Of a stretch of DNA of 64,000 nt, positions 7,896-18,301 are shown one piece after another. Position 1 is the stretch's first letter. Each line of letters opens with the position of its first letter. Origin of the DNA: Nostoc sp. LEGE 06077 (lineage in GTDB: Bacteria; Cyanobacteriota; Cyanobacteriia; Cyanobacteriales; Nostocaceae); assembly GCF_015207705.1 (NCBI RefSeq), contig NZ_JADEWI010000013.1:62001-126000 (forward strand), written 5' to 3'. The position numbers and the translations under genes were made by a program. Under the pieces are notes generated by a model. The model had not been told where the DNA came from. It searched no databases and worked only from the letters and a program-made list of their open reading frames with translations.

Positions 7896-9665
7896 TCAAG
7901 ATGCCACTTGTGCCGCCGTGCGAGTCCGTCGTCTTCTACCATCAGCAACTTTCACAGGTGGTTCATCAGGAATTTGCATTAATAGTGTCACAGTTGGTTG
8001 ACATTGCAATTCCCGGCGAATTGAACGGGCTAATTCTCGCTCTAGAGTTCCTTGCAATCCACCCCAGTCTATTTCTGGTTGTTCACCTTCCAAAGAGGCA
8101 AATTCTGACCAACGTACGTTGAGGAGTTCTTCAATGCGTTGTTGTACCCATTTTTGAATCAGCGATCGCTCTACACTGGTGACAACACCCCGCAGGTGAA
8201 TTTCTGGCTTGGCCATCAGTTTACCAGTCCAATCAATTGCTGCGGCAATAGTCACAATTCCTTCTTCTGCCATACGTTGCCGTTCTTGCAGCACTTTGGC
8301 ACTGACCATCCCTGAACTAGAAGTATCCACCAATTCTATCCCCGCCTGCACTTTACCAGCCGCACGGATGGAATTTTCTGTCAGTTCAACAATATCCCCA
8401 TTCTGGATAATCACCATATTTTCTGCGGGGATACCCATACTTTGGGCAGTTTCGGAGTGTTTCACCAACATCCGATGTTCGCCGTGAACCGGCACGAAGA
8501 ACTTGGGACGAGTTAAAGCAATCATCAGCTTTTGGTCTTCTTGACAGCCGTGACCAGAAACGTGAATTCCCTTGTCTCGTCCATAGACCACCTTGGCACC
8601 TTGAAGCATTAACTTATCAATGGTGTTGACAACTGCGATCGTATTACCAGGAATTGGATTGGCGGAGAAGACAACGGTATCGCCTTCCCGGATTTTGATA
8701 TGGGGGTGTTCTTGGTTAGCAATCCGGGTCATTGCTGCCATCGTCTCACCTTGAGAACCTGTGGTGAGAATTAACACGTTTTCGCCCGGCAGATTGCGAA
8801 CCATGTGCAGTGGTTGCAGTAAATTATCTTCACACTTGACATAACCCAAATTGCGGGCATGGGCAATCAAATTCAGCATGGAACGCCCAACAACCGTAAC
8901 TACTCGGTTGTGTTTCTGTGCCAGCTGCAAAATCATGTTGATGCGATGCACTGAGGAGGCGAAGGTAGTGACAAACAATCGCCCAGTGGCTTGACTAAAT
9001 ACCCGATCTAGATTTGGATATACCGAACGTTCGGAAGGGGTGAATCCGGGAATTTCTGAGTTTGTGGAATCACTCAACAAGCACAGCACGCCTTTTTCAC
9101 CATGTTCTGCCAAACGTTGCACGTCAAATTTTTCCCCATCGACTGGGGTGTGGTCAAATTTAAAATCCCCTGTGTGAACCACGACACCCAGGGGAGTATG
9201 AATAGCAACGGTAAAACTATCAGCGATGGAATGGGTGTTGCGGATGTACTCGACAAAGAAATGTTCGCCAATCCTGACTAAATCACGAGGCAGAACTGAA
9301 CGCAACTCTGTGCGATCGCGTACTCCTGCTTCTTCTAATTTCCCTTCTAGCATGGCCATTGCCAGCCTTGGCCCGTAAATCACCGGAATTTCAAATTGCT
9401 TGAGGTGAAAAGCAATGCCACCAATGTGATCTTCATGACCGTGGGTGACGATCATACCTTTAATTTTGTGACGGTTTTCCCTGAGATAACTAGTATCAGG
9501 TAAAACAATATTCACACCGTGCATTGCTTCTGTAGGGAAAGCTAAACCCGCATCTAATAAGATAATTTCATCATCGTATTCAAAAACGCAGGTATTTTTG
9601 CCAATTTCATGTAAACCGCCCAAAGGAATAATTTTTAGGGCGGAGTTAGCTTCGTTTTTAGCCAT
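7896..9665 (-). CDS. rnj: Ribonuclease J
   Basis: This is a metallo-beta-lactamase/beta-CASP ribonuclease with endonuclease and 5' exonuclease activity, involved in RNA decay and processing. The metal-binding motif HGHEDH is at about residues 75-80, and further metal ligands occur in the HTGDFKFD segment. The beta-CASP and C-terminal parts follow, with VSGHGCQED and PVHGEHRML motifs. I start at 9665 (MAKNEANS...) rather than the longer frame beginning at 9716, because AAGGAGA sits five to eight bases upstream of this ATG. The resulting 589 residues fit the cyanobacterial family. It lies downstream of asd and dapA on the same strand, an order common in cyanobacteria, with a 267-base gap to dapA. 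The basic tail (GRRRRTRTAA) may bind RNA. Confidence 0.93.
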   Translation of the reverse strand: MAKNEANSALKIIPLGGLHEIGKNTCVFEYDDEIILLDAGLAFPTEAMHGVNIVLPDTSYLRENRHKIKGMIVTHGHEDHIGGIAFHLKQFEIPVIYGPRLAMAMLEGKLEEAGVRDRTELRSVLPRDLVRIGEHFFVEYIRNTHSIADSFTVAIHTPLGVVVHTGDFKFDHTPVDGEKFDVQRLAEHGEKGVLCLLSDSTNSEIPGFTPSERSVYPNLDRVFSQATGRLFVTTFASSVHRINMILQLAQKHNRVVTVVGRSMLNLIAHARNLGYVKCEDNLLQPLHMVRNLPGENVLILTTGSQGETMAAMTRIANQEHPHIKIREGDTVVFSANPIPGNTIAVVNTIDKLMLQGAKVVYGRDKGIHVSGHGCQEDQKLMIALTRPKFFVPVHGEHRMLVKHSETAQSMGIPAENMVIIQNGDIVELTENSIRAAGKVQAGIELVDTSSSGMVSAKVLQERQRMAEEGIVTIAAAIDWTGKLMAKPEIHLRGVVTSVERSLIQKWVQQRIEELLNVRWSEFASLEGEQPEIDWGGLQGTLERELARSIRRELQCQPTVTLLMQIPDEPPVKVADGRRRRTRTAAQVAS

Positions 9666-9932
9666 TTTCTCCTTAGTTAGATTGTTTTTTAGTGTTAATA
9701 AATTGCAGGTTAGCAAGCTTGTATTAAAAACAACACTGGCTTTCTTTCAGAAAGCAGTCAAATTTCATTTAGATTTTCAACTGTTCGTGCAATAAAATCG
9801 AAATTTACACTGAATGATTCATCGTAAATATTTTTTAGCAGCTTTAGCACAATTTGGGAAAGTGCTTCCTCAAAATCTGCCCATTATTCATATACACATT
9901 TGATTTGCGGCAACTTGCCAACCATATACGGA

Positions 9933-10817
9933 CTAAATTAAATTTAGTTTTTGAAGCACTGCCTCTAGTATTTTGCTAACTTCTGAATCAGCGTCGCACA
10001 GCGGCAGACGAGTTGAACCAACCTCCCAACCTTGAAATTTGAGTGCTGTTTTAATGGGAATGGGATTTGTAGTTATAAATAAAGCTTTAAATAACGGGAA
10101 GAGTTGAAGATGAATATCTCTGGCTTCGGCAATTTTTCCCGCATTAAAAGCTTGAATCATCTGCTGTAGTTGGTTGCCTACCAGATGAGAAGCCACACTG
10201 ACAACTCCTTTTGCCCCCAGGGCTAACAAGGGCAGGGTTAGGGAATCATCTCCAGCGTAAATCTGAAATTCTTGTGATGTCAAGCGACGGATTTCACTTG
10301 CTTGATCTAAATTACCACTGGCTTCTTTTATTCCAACAATATTATCAATTTCAGCTAATTTGACAACTGTTTCAGGACTGAGATTTTGACCGGTACGACC
10401 AGGAACGTTGTATAACAACAGTGGGCTATCGGGACAAGCTTGGGCAATTGCCTGAAAGTGTTGATATAGACCAGCTTGTGGTGGTTTATTGTAATAGGGT
10501 ACAACTTGTAATGTACCATGTACTCCTATTTTAGCCGCCTTTTGGGTAGCAGCGATCGCTTCTTTGGTGGAATTGGAACCACATCCTGCTATCACCTTAG
10601 CTTTGCCGGACACTGCCTGCAATACTTCCAAAAATAGCTGGTATTCCTCCTCCCAAGTTAGGGTTGGAGATTCTCCTGTTGTACCGCATACCACCAATGT
10701 ATCCGTTCCGTTATTCGCTAGATGCGCTGCTAGTTCCGCCGCTACACCATAGTTAACACTACCGTCTGCTTTGAACGGCGTGATCATAGCGGTTAAAACT
10801 CTACCAAAATCTCCCAC
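9933..10817 (-). CDS. dapA: 4-hydroxy-tetrahydrodipicolinate synthase
   Basis: DapA condenses pyruvate with aspartate semialdehyde, the first committed step to diaminopimelate and lysine. In the 294 residues I see GTTGES (45-50), Tyr136 in [10 protein letters not shown], and the Schiff-base lysine Lys164 in GIKEASGN. The length is standard for the TIM-barrel family. The substrate-producing gene asd is immediately upstream on the same strand (139-base gap), so the two act in sequence and may share a transcript. Confidence 0.95.
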   Translation of the reverse strand: MGDFGRVLTAMITPFKADGSVNYGVAAELAAHLANNGTDTLVVCGTTGESPTLTWEEEYQLFLEVLQAVSGKAKVIAGCGSNSTKEAIAATQKAAKIGVHGTLQVVPYYNKPPQAGLYQHFQAIAQACPDSPLLLYNVPGRTGQNLSPETVVKLAEIDNIVGIKEASGNLDQASEIRRLTSQEFQIYAGDDSLTLPLLALGAKGVVSVASHLVGNQLQQMIQAFNAGKIAEARDIHLQLFPLFKALFITTNPIPIKTALKFQGWEVGSTRLPLCDADSEVSKILEAVLQKLNLI

Positions 10818-10956
10818 CCTTTTTTTACTCCTGATTACCTGCTTGGTTTTTTATCTTTGGTGGTTTTATATAATGTAATAGCTTATTTGCCAATTACTTT
10901 CAAGAGTGATGCGCTCATTTGTTTTTTGCCATTCATGTTTAACTGATGACACAAAA

Positions 10957-12000
10957 CTACTGAGAAACATAAGCTGCTGCTGATTTTATGAGATTTTTTT
11001 CCACTAATAATTCCGCAATCTGGACTGCATTCAACGCTGCACCTTTGCGAATTTGATCACCACAAAGCCATAATTCTAAACCGCAGGGATGAGAAATATC
11101 TTGCCGAATTCTTCCCACTAAAACTTCATCTCGGCCAGTTGCTTCTATGGGCATCGGAAAATGATTTGCCCGCCAATCTTCTACCAGTTTCACCCCAGGG
11201 GAGTGGCTTAAAATTTCTCTAGCGGTATCTGGATTAAATGGAGTGGCAAACTCTAGGTTAATGGCTTCTGAATGGGCGCGCAGTACGGGAACCCGTACAC
11301 AAGTTGCTGTGATTCTGATTTCCTGGGTACCAAAAATCTTCCGAGTTTCATTTACCATTTTCATTTCTTCCTCACAGTACCCAAAATCATTGATTGGGGT
11401 GTTATGGGGAAATAAATTAAATGCTAATGGATATGGTAGTATTTCAGCGACTGGTTCTTGTCCTTGCAAAATGGCACTAGCTTGAGTTTTAACTTCTGCC
11501 ATTGCTTTGGCACCCGCACCACTGGCTGACTGGTAGGTGGCGACAACAATCCTTTTGATTGGTTGTACTTGATGCAACGGCCATAGTGCCACTGTCATCA
11601 AAATTGTCGTGCAGTTGGGATTGGCGATGATGCCTTGATGAGAGGCCGCGGCTTGGGGATTAACTTCTGGGACAACTAATGGTACTTCTGGATTCATCCG
11701 AAAAGCACTGGAGTTGTCGATGACGACTGCGCCTTTTGCGACTGCCACTGGAGCCCACTTTTTCGATGTGGAACCGCCAGCACTAGCCAATACTATATCG
11801 ACATTTTCTAAGGCGCGATCGCTAACTGATTCTACTGTTAAAGTCTCTCCTTGGAAATTCAGCGATCGCCCTACACTCCGCTCAGATGCCAGTAATTTTA
11901 ATTCCGCAATGGGAAAATTTCGGCTTTCTAATAATTCCAGCAACTCTGTACCTACAGCACCAGTCGCACCTAAAATAGCTACACGATATGTTTTAGACAA
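10957..12000 (-). CDS. asd: Aspartate-semialdehyde dehydrogenase
   Basis: Asd reduces aspartyl phosphate to aspartate semialdehyde with NADPH, feeding lysine/DAP, threonine and methionine synthesis. The 347-residue protein has the Rossmann motif GATGAVG (11-17), the catalytic Cys130 in NPNCTT, and a conserved RVPVLRAHSE segment that carries the active-site histidine. A purine-rich AGGAGGAAGT-type Shine-Dalgarno sequence lies immediately upstream of the start (about 12004-12013, minus strand). It is followed by dapA and then RNase J on the same strand. Confidence 0.95.
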   Translation of the reverse strand: MSKTYRVAILGATGAVGTELLELLESRNFPIAELKLLASERSVGRSLNFQGETLTVESVSDRALENVDIVLASAGGSTSKKWAPVAVAKGAVVIDNSSAFRMNPEVPLVVPEVNPQAAASHQGIIANPNCTTILMTVALWPLHQVQPIKRIVVATYQSASGAGAKAMAEVKTQASAILQGQEPVAEILPYPLAFNLFPHNTPINDFGYCEEEMKMVNETRKIFGTQEIRITATCVRVPVLRAHSEAINLEFATPFNPDTAREILSHSPGVKLVEDWRANHFPMPIEATGRDEVLVGRIRQDISHPCGLELWLCGDQIRKGAALNAVQIAELLVEKNLIKSAAAYVSQ

Positions 12001-12599
12001 ATGAACTTCCTCCTTTAATTTAAGAGGTGATGAGTAATATTTTGAAATTGAGATTTATTGTAATAGCAGTAGCAGATTTTGAATAATTCTTTGATTCTAT
12101 GCCAGCTTTTTGATCACAGTAGGTTAATTTTTGGGTTACATATCTTAATAAATAATTGAGTCACGTGACAATCTTTATATAATTACCCAATAAATTGTCT
12201 ACCAATTAAAAAAGTATATATTATTGTACAACAAATTACTGCTCAGGGAAAAACGGACAGCAATTGCGGCTCAACCATTATTGCCTTAACCTTGACTTGG
12301 ATTTAGGCAGGCGATCAATGTACTATGATCCGAGATGGCATCTAGCTAGGACAGTAAATTACCAAGCTATGCGGTAAGCACATAGTTAAATTGGATTTCT
12401 GAGGCAAACAGACCTCAAAAAAGATGAGAGGGTGTATAGATAAATTTATTGTGGGAAAGTGTCAAGTCCTTGGCCATTGGCAGTAAACTTGATCTCTACT
12501 GAAGGCACCTGCCATTCCCACCTAGAGATATCAAACCACATAAGCGTTCCATATTCGCTTGTGTGTACTTGGAGTTAAAAATACAAATAGAGACGAAGC
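12001..12599. other. Divergent regulatory region between asd and tig
   Basis: This is a 599-base region without a convincing gene, from which asd reads left and tig reads right. It is AT-rich on the asd side. Near tig, a hairpin formed by CACA-t-AAGCG and CGCTT-g-TGTG with a nine-base loop lies at 12537-12565, about 35 bases before the tig start, so it would be in the leader. I could not identify a definite promoter. Confidence 0.5.
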
Positions 12600-14030
12600 A
12601 TGAAAGTTACCCAGGAGAAACTTCCCGCCAGCCAGATAGGGCTAGAAATAGAGATTACACCAGAAATCACTCAGCAAACCTACGATAAAGTTATTAAAAA
12701 CTTATCCGGTACTGCAAATATTCCTGGGTTTCGTAAAGGTAAAGTGCCTCGGCAAATATTGCTTCAGCGCTTAGGAATCGCCCGCATTAAGGCAGCCGCC
12801 CTAGACGAATTAATTCAAAATGGCATAGAAGAAGCAGTCAAACAAGAAGACATTCAAGCAATTGGTCAGCCACAATTGCGTTCTTCGTTTGAGGACTTGA
12901 TCAATAATTATGAGCCAGGGAAACCCTTCACTTTCTTGGCTGCTGTTGATGTCGAACCAGAAGTAAATCTCAGCCAATACACTGGTTTGCAAGCCCAAGC
13001 TGAGGAAGTTAAATATGACCCAGCACAGGTAGATGATGTTCTGGAAAAAGAACGCCAACAAATGGCAACTTTGATTCCGGTAGAAGGAAGAGTAGCCCAA
13101 ATTGGCGATGTTGCCGTTGTAGATTTTACAGGGGTGATAGCCAAAGCTGAAGGTGAAGACCCAGATGCAGAACCAACACCCATTCCTGGTGGTGATGCAG
13201 CTGATTTTCAAGTAGAGTTGCAGGAAGATAAATTTATCCCCGGTTTTGTCACAGGCATAATAGGGATGAATCCTGGCGAAACGAAGGAAATTTCTGCACA
13301 ATTCCCCGATCCTTACGTTAACCAAGAGTTAGCTGGCAAACCCGCACTGTTTACAGTCACCCTCAAAGAACTGAAGGAAAAAGAACTGCCAGAACTGGAC
13401 GATGACTTTGCCCAAGAAGTCAGTGACTTTGAAACCTTAGAAGAACTGCGAAAATCTCTAGAAGAACGGTATCAAAAAGAAGCTGAGGACAAAACTAAAA
13501 CCAACAAACAAGAAGCATTGCTGGCAGAACTGCTCAAATATGTCGAAATTGACTTGCCAGGAACCTTAATTGACCAAGAAGTCGATGCAATGCTGACACA
13601 AACAGCCATCCGCCTGTCGCAACAGGGTTTGGATGTGAGAAAGCTGTTTACTCAAGATATTTTGCCGCAATTGCGGGAGCGATCGCGCGGTGAGGCCATT
13701 GAACGCCTAAAACGTTCTTTAGCCTTGCGGGAAATCGGCAAACGCGAGTCTCTCATTGTCACACTGGCAGAACTAGAAACTAGAGTCACAGAACTTCTAG
13801 AGCAGTATGCGGAAGAAGAGGTTGACGAAGATAAACTTCGTTCTATGGTGGAAAACGAACTGCTGAGTGAAAAGATCATCAATTGGCTCTTAGAAAACTC
13901 ATCAGTTGAACTAGTCCCGGAAGGAACTTTAAGCGCCAAGGAAGAAGAATCTGAAGATGCAGAAGCAACTGCACCTGAGACTGAGGCAAGCAGCAGCGAA
14001 GCTACGGCAGAATCAGAAGCAGGGGAATAA
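12600..14030 (+). CDS. tig: Trigger factor
   Basis: This is a ribosome-associated chaperone and peptidyl-prolyl isomerase that meets nascent chains at the exit tunnel. The N-terminal ribosome-binding domain carries the signature IPGFRKGKVPRQI (about 41-53). The middle FKBP-like PPIase domain covers about 165-260 (GDVAVVDFTG ... GMNPGETKEI). The C-terminal chaperone arms are helical, and the last 30 residues are a very acidic tail. The 476-residue length is usual for cyanobacteria. Placement upstream of clpP and clpX is a widespread arrangement that couples folding and proteolysis. Confidence 0.95.
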   Translation: MKVTQEKLPASQIGLEIEITPEITQQTYDKVIKNLSGTANIPGFRKGKVPRQILLQRLGIARIKAAALDELIQNGIEEAVKQEDIQAIGQPQLRSSFEDLINNYEPGKPFTFLAAVDVEPEVNLSQYTGLQAQAEEVKYDPAQVDDVLEKERQQMATLIPVEGRVAQIGDVAVVDFTGVIAKAEGEDPDAEPTPIPGGDAADFQVELQEDKFIPGFVTGIIGMNPGETKEISAQFPDPYVNQELAGKPALFTVTLKELKEKELPELDDDFAQEVSDFETLEELRKSLEERYQKEAEDKTKTNKQEALLAELLKYVEIDLPGTLIDQEVDAMLTQTAIRLSQQGLDVRKLFTQDILPQLRERSRGEAIERLKRSLALREIGKRESLIVTLAELETRVTELLEQYAEEEVDEDKLRSMVENELLSEKIINWLLENSSVELVPEGTLSAKEEESEDAEATAPETEASSSEATAESEAGE

Positions 14031-14403
14031 GGGTGTAAGGGTGCGGGGGTGTAAGGAGTGATATGTATTCACTCAGCACTCAGCACTTTCCTGCCGCAAT
14101 CTCTACTTTTGAGAGATCGTCACATGACTGCTCATAAAGTAGGCTAGGGTGGTGAGTGCCTGATGGAAATATGAACAATTATTACTCAGCACTCAGTCAT
14201 CAAGATTTAATGGAGGCTTAATATTGCTGGAATATTAAATAAAATCCGTTATCTGTAAATACCTGAGCTTGATACCGTGTTACACGAGAAAAATCTGGAT
14301 GAGGCATAATGGTTAACACATAGCTCAAATTAAAATCTCATCCGTTAAAAAAGCAGCGATCGTTGCCTTAAACTAAGTCCTACTCATTTTCAGATGTTCT
14401 CCT
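14031..14403. other. Intergenic region between tig and clpP
   Basis: This 373-base gap has no convincing gene. It begins with G-rich repeats (ggtgtaagggtgcgggggtg) and contains several 'actcagcactcagcact' strings of the Nostoc dispersed-repeat type. A perfect palindrome, TTAATATT-gctgg-AATATTAA, occupies 14218-14238. The gap suggests that clpP-clpX has its own promoter, but I could not place it. Confidence 0.4.
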
Positions 14404-15102
14404 ATGCTTTTATCGCAGTCGGGAAATTACCCCATCATCAGTTCCAGTAACCTAGCTATTAACTCCCATCTGAATGGCCCCAACAGCATTGTGCCAACTG
14501 TGGTAGAGCAGTCTGGTATGGGAGAAAGAGCATTTGATATCTACTCCCGCCTGCTGCGCGAGCGAATTGTATTTCTGGGAACTGCCATTGATGATAACGT
14601 TGCCAATTCAATTGTGGCTCAGTTGTTATTCTTGGATTCGGAAGACTCAGAAAAAGATATTCAACTGTACATTAATTCGCCTGGCGGCTCTGTCTACGCA
14701 GGAATGGCAATTTATGATACAATCCAACAAATCCGTCCTGATGTTGTTACTATCTGTTTTGGATTAGCCGCAAGCATGGGGGCATTTTTGTTAGCAGCAG
14801 GAACCGCAGGTAAGCGGATGTCTTTACCTGATTCGCGGATTATGATCCATCAACCATTGGGTGGCGCTCAAGGTCAAGCCATTGATATAGAAATCCAAGC
14901 CAGAGAGATTCTTTATATCAAAGGTCAGTTAAATCAGTTATTGGCCCATCATACGGGTCAACCTCTAGAGAGATTAGAAACAGATACAGACCGAGACTTT
15001 TTCATGTCGGCAGAAGAAGCTAAAAACTACGGTTTGATTGATCAGGTCATCTCCCGACAAAATCTTCCCACAGCTGGGGAAAACGTCACCATTCTGAAAT
15101 AA
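14404..15102 (+). CDS. clpP: ATP-dependent Clp protease proteolytic subunit
   Basis: ClpP is the serine peptidase barrel of the Clp protease. The catalytic triad is Ser124 (GLAASMGAF), His149 (MIHQPLGG) and Asp198 (TDRDFF). From Met39 on ([17 protein letters not shown]), the sequence is the standard ClpP core. The preceding 38 residues are a low-similarity extension, and the real start could instead be the GTG at codon 30, since no strong Shine-Dalgarno precedes either. The clpX start is nine bases downstream of its stop, so the two are cotranscribed. Other ClpP paralogues expected in a cyanobacterium are not in this window. Confidence 0.93.
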   Translation: MLLSQSGNYPIISSSNLAINSHLNGPNSIVPTVVEQSGMGERAFDIYSRLLRERIVFLGTAIDDNVANSIVAQLLFLDSEDSEKDIQLYINSPGGSVYAGMAIYDTIQQIRPDVVTICFGLAASMGAFLLAAGTAGKRMSLPDSRIMIHQPLGGAQGQAIDIEIQAREILYIKGQLNQLLAHHTGQPLERLETDTDRDFFMSAEEAKNYGLIDQVISRQNLPTAGENVTILK

Positions 15103-15111
15103 GAGGCTGGT

Positions 15112-16452
15112 ATGTCTAAGTACGACTCCCATTTAAAATGTTCGTTTTGTGGCAAGTCTCAAGAGCAGGTGCGTAAATTGATCGCAGGGCCGGGAGTATA
15201 CATCTGCGACGAATGCGTTGACTTGTGTAATGAAATACTAGATGAGGAGTTACTGGACACCAACGGTGTAGCGCCACAACCAGCGCCAAAGTCTGAAGCA
15301 CCTCAAAAACGTCGGAATCGTTCGGCTAATCTCTCATTTAATCAAATACCCAAGCCAAGAGAGATTAAAAAATATCTCGACGAGCATGTCATTGGCCAAG
15401 ACGAAGCCAAAAAAGTATTATCAGTCGCAGTTTACAATCACTACAAGCGGCTGGCAATCCTACAGTCTAAAGGCACTGGCAAAAACGGGGCAGAAGACTC
15501 AGTAGAACTGCAAAAGTCTAATATTTTGTTAATTGGCCCAACTGGTTGCGGCAAAACGCTCTTAGCCCAAACCCTAGCCAAAATTTTAGATGTGCCTTTT
15601 GCTGTTGCTGATGCGACCACACTAACAGAAGCAGGCTATGTCGGCGAAGATGTAGAAAATATCTTATTGCGACTGTTGCAAGTGGCAGATTTAGATGTGG
15701 AAGAAGCGCAACGCGGAATCATCTACATCGACGAGATTGACAAAATTGCCCGCAAGAGTGAAAACCCATCAATTACACGAGATGTTTCTGGTGAAGGTGT
15801 ACAGCAAGCCTTACTGAAAATGCTCGAAGGCACGATCGCCAACGTACCACCACAAGGGGGACGTAAACATCCTTATCAAGACTGCATTCAAATTGATACC
15901 AGTAATATTCTATTTGTTTGTGGTGGCGCTTTCGTTGGTTTAGAAAAAGTTGTAGAGCAAAGAGCCGGTAAAAAGTCAATCGGTTTTGTGCAGCCAGGAG
16001 AAGGCCAATCAAAAGAAAAACGCGCTGCTGATGTGTTGCACAACCTGGAACCAGATGATTTAGTGAAATTTGGGATGATTCCAGAGTTTATTGGCCGGAT
16101 ACCAATGGTGGCAGTGGTTGATCCTCTGGATGAAGAAGCACTAATGGCGATTTTGACTCAACCACGCAGTGCTTTGGTGAAACAGTACCAAAAACTGCTG
16201 AAGATGGATAACGTCCAATTAGATTTTAAACAAGATGCTTTAAGGGCGATCGCTCAAGAAGCTTACCGCCGCAAAACGGGTGCAAGAGCATTGCGGGGTA
16301 TTGTAGAAGAACTGATGCTAGATGTGATGTATGAGTTACCATCGCGTAAAGATGTGACTCGCTGTACAGTAACGCGGGAAATGGTAGAAAAACGTTCTAC
16401 TGCCGAACTCATAGTACATCCATCCTCACTACCAAAACCAGAATCAGCGTAA
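15112..16452 (+). CDS. clpX: ATP-dependent Clp protease ATP-binding subunit ClpX
   Basis: ClpX is the hexameric AAA+ unfoldase that delivers substrates to ClpP. The N-terminal zinc-binding domain has Cys10, Cys13, Cys32 and Cys35. Walker A is GPTGCGKT (142-149) and Walker B is [10 protein letters not shown]. The pore loop GYVGED and the sensor 2 region GARALRG are visible. The 446 residues are standard. It follows clpP by nine bases in the tig-clpP-clpX run. Confidence 0.96.
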   Translation: MSKYDSHLKCSFCGKSQEQVRKLIAGPGVYICDECVDLCNEILDEELLDTNGVAPQPAPKSEAPQKRRNRSANLSFNQIPKPREIKKYLDEHVIGQDEAKKVLSVAVYNHYKRLAILQSKGTGKNGAEDSVELQKSNILLIGPTGCGKTLLAQTLAKILDVPFAVADATTLTEAGYVGEDVENILLRLLQVADLDVEEAQRGIIYIDEIDKIARKSENPSITRDVSGEGVQQALLKMLEGTIANVPPQGGRKHPYQDCIQIDTSNILFVCGGAFVGLEKVVEQRAGKKSIGFVQPGEGQSKEKRAADVLHNLEPDDLVKFGMIPEFIGRIPMVAVVDPLDEEALMAILTQPRSALVKQYQKLLKMDNVQLDFKQDALRAIAQEAYRRKTGARALRGIVEELMLDVMYELPSRKDVTRCTVTREMVEKRSTAELIVHPSSLPKPESA

Positions 16453-16580
16453 ATTAGTGCTAAGTGTTGGGTTCTAAGTGCTGAGTATTGATTAAAGTTA
16501 GGAAAGAGGGGTTTTGAGTGAGGAAGTAATTACAAGCTCGAAACTCCTCACTTTTATCTTACAAATGCTAAATCTCAAAA

Positions 16581-17501
16581 ATGCCTTACATCAATGTTCG
16601 TGGTGTTGAACATTACTATGAGTGGGTGAAGCAACCATCTACTTCTTTGACTAAACCCGTAATGGTATTCGTTCACGGTTGGGCTGGTTCAGCAAGGTAC
16701 TGGAACAGTACGGCAAATGCTTTATCAGACCAATTTGATTGTTTACTCTATGATATGCGTGGGTTTGGGCGTTCGGGTGGTAAACCGACGATAATTCCAG
16801 CTAGTGAATCTGTGGCTGCTTCTGAGTCTAGTCAAGAAACATCCGCAGCAATTCAAGAGTTAACTTATGAATTGGAAGAATATGCTGATGATTTAGCGGT
16901 GCTTTTAGATGAGTTGCATCTTGGGCGTGTTTATATCAATGCTCATTCAATGGGTGCGTCTGTTGCAACGTTATTTTTTAACCGCTATCCTCAACGGATA
17001 GAGCGAGGCATTTTAACTTGTAGTGGGATTTTTGAATACGATGAAAAAGCCTTTACTGCCTTTCATAAATTTGGTGGTTATGTAGTTAAATTTCGCTCCA
17101 AGTGGTTAGGTAAAATTCCATTTGTTGATCGGATGTTTATGGCGAGATTCCTACATCGTTCTATCCCCAAATCTGAACGTCAGGCTTTTTTACAAGATTT
17201 TCTCGAAGCAGATTATGATGCTGCTTTAGGTACAATTTTCACTTCGGTTAGCAAGGCACAATCTGAATTAATGCCACAAGAATTTGCTAAGTTAACCGTG
17301 CCGACTTTGCTAGTAGCTGGAGAATATGACCAGATTATTCCAGCAGCAATGGGAAAACAAGCCGCTGCAATGAATGACAAAGTTGAGTTTGCCTTAATTC
17401 CTAATACAGCGCATTTCCCAATGTTGGAAGATGTGCCGACTTACTTGCAACGGGTGCGAGAGTTTTTGCAAATTCCATCAGCCGACAAGGTTCTGAGTTG
17501 A
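16581..17501 (+). CDS. Alpha/beta hydrolase fold protein
   Basis: This is a 306-residue single-domain hydrolase with an oxyanion-loop motif HGWAGS (32-37), a nucleophile elbow AHSMGA with Ser123, a likely acid Asp in GEYDQIIP and a base His in NTAHFPMLE. There is no signal peptide. A Ser/Glu-rich insertion of about 20 residues (76-95) follows the second strand and looks unordered. The substrate cannot be inferred. It is separated by 128 bases from clpX and is probably its own unit. Confidence 0.82.
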   Translation: MPYINVRGVEHYYEWVKQPSTSLTKPVMVFVHGWAGSARYWNSTANALSDQFDCLLYDMRGFGRSGGKPTIIPASESVAASESSQETSAAIQELTYELEEYADDLAVLLDELHLGRVYINAHSMGASVATLFFNRYPQRIERGILTCSGIFEYDEKAFTAFHKFGGYVVKFRSKWLGKIPFVDRMFMARFLHRSIPKSERQAFLQDFLEADYDAALGTIFTSVSKAQSELMPQEFAKLTVPTLLVAGEYDQIIPAAMGKQAAAMNDKVEFALIPNTAHFPMLEDVPTYLQRVREFLQIPSADKVLS

Positions 17502-17510
17502 TTAAGCAGT

Positions 17511-17618
17511 GAGTTGTTACAAGAACTTAATATTTCTTTACTCGAAGAATACACCTTAATTTCCGACCATACAACTGCTAAACGCGAATTTAAACAACGC
17601 ATTCATAAGAGCAAGTAA
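17511..17618 (+). other. Short possible coding remnant
   Basis: A 35-codon open stretch encodes a protein-like sequence (LLQELNISLLEEY ... TAKREFKQRI), ending at TAA 17616. It has no ATG, only a TTG at 17514. It sits between the hydrolase and the broken Uma2 gene and could be the tail of a lost gene. No family is recognised, and coding status is uncertain. Confidence 0.25.
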
Positions 17619-17628
17619 GGTTGTAGTT

Positions 17629-18301
17629 ATGACTCAAGCTTTGCCTAACTAAAGTATTAACATTTGCAGAATTTGCTGCGTGGCGACCAGAAGGGGGGCG
17701 TTATGAACTGCATGATGGAGTAATTGTGGAAATGGCACAACCACTTGGAGGTCATGAAGGCATTATTGGTTTTTTAGTTGAAGAGGTTGTGCCAGAATAC
17801 AAACGGTTAAAATTACCTTACTTCTTACCAAAAACTGCGCTAGTCAAACCACCCGAAAACGAATCAGGCTACTCTCCTGATATTTTGCTACTAAATCGGA
17901 AAAATCTTGTTAACGAACCACTGTGGAAAAAAGAATCAACCGTGATGGACGGTGCATCAATACCCTTAATTATTGAGATTGTTAGTACGGCAGTTGCTTC
18001 AAACCGGGGAACCCGTCCAACGCACTGCCTCACCAACTGGCGTGACGATTACCATAAAAAGTTTGCGGACTATGAAATCATTGGTGTACCTGAGTACTGG
18101 ATTGTAGATTATGCCGCGTTGGGGAGACGGGAATTTATTGGTAATCCTAAAGAACCGACGATTTTTATCTGCGAACTGGTGGATGGGGAATATATCAAAA
18201 GAATGTTTCGTGGCAATGATGTGATTGTCTCGCCTTCGTTCCCTAACCTTAACTTTACTGCACAACAGGTTTTTGATGCAGCACTGACAGATGAAGAGTA
18301 A
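17629..18301 (+). pseudogene. Uma2-family endonuclease gene with N-terminal frameshift and repeat insertion
   Basis: Uma2 (DUF820) proteins have a PD-(D/E)XK-like nuclease fold and unknown physiological role. The N-terminal part is clear: ATG at 17629 reads MTQALP, but the conserved LTFAEFAAWRPEGGRYEL segment is one base out of frame with it. Unless translation begins at the internal ATG 17726, the gene is frameshifted. The remaining 191-residue frame keeps the SPDILLLN, IEIVS and PEYWIVD motifs of the nuclease core. A 15-residue insertion at 17990-18034, encoded by a small dispersed repeat, interrupts the VST|NWRDDYHKK junction that is contiguous in relatives. The product is probably inactive, though the long frame has stayed open. 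Confidence 0.72.
17990..18034. repeat. 45-bp small dispersed repeat inserted in-frame in a Uma2 gene
   Basis: The segment contains the 'gggaacccgtccaacgcact' core that recurs in Nostoc-type dispersed repeats, and it splits a motif that is continuous in all Uma2 relatives I can recall. Its length is exactly 15 codons and its reading frame is free of stops, so the host frame survived. Related repeat pieces (cagtgcgttg, cgggtttcccgac) occur at 26230-26330. Confidence 0.65.

Noticed and set aside
9666-9716. 17-residue N-terminal extension of RNase J
   Set aside because: The AAGGAGA and family start favour ATG 9665; the extension is not conserved.
12810-13325. 171-residue minus-strand frame within trigger factor
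   Set aside because: It is antisense to a well-supported tig gene, has an odd composition (many Cys/Phe/Tyr) and no ribosome site.
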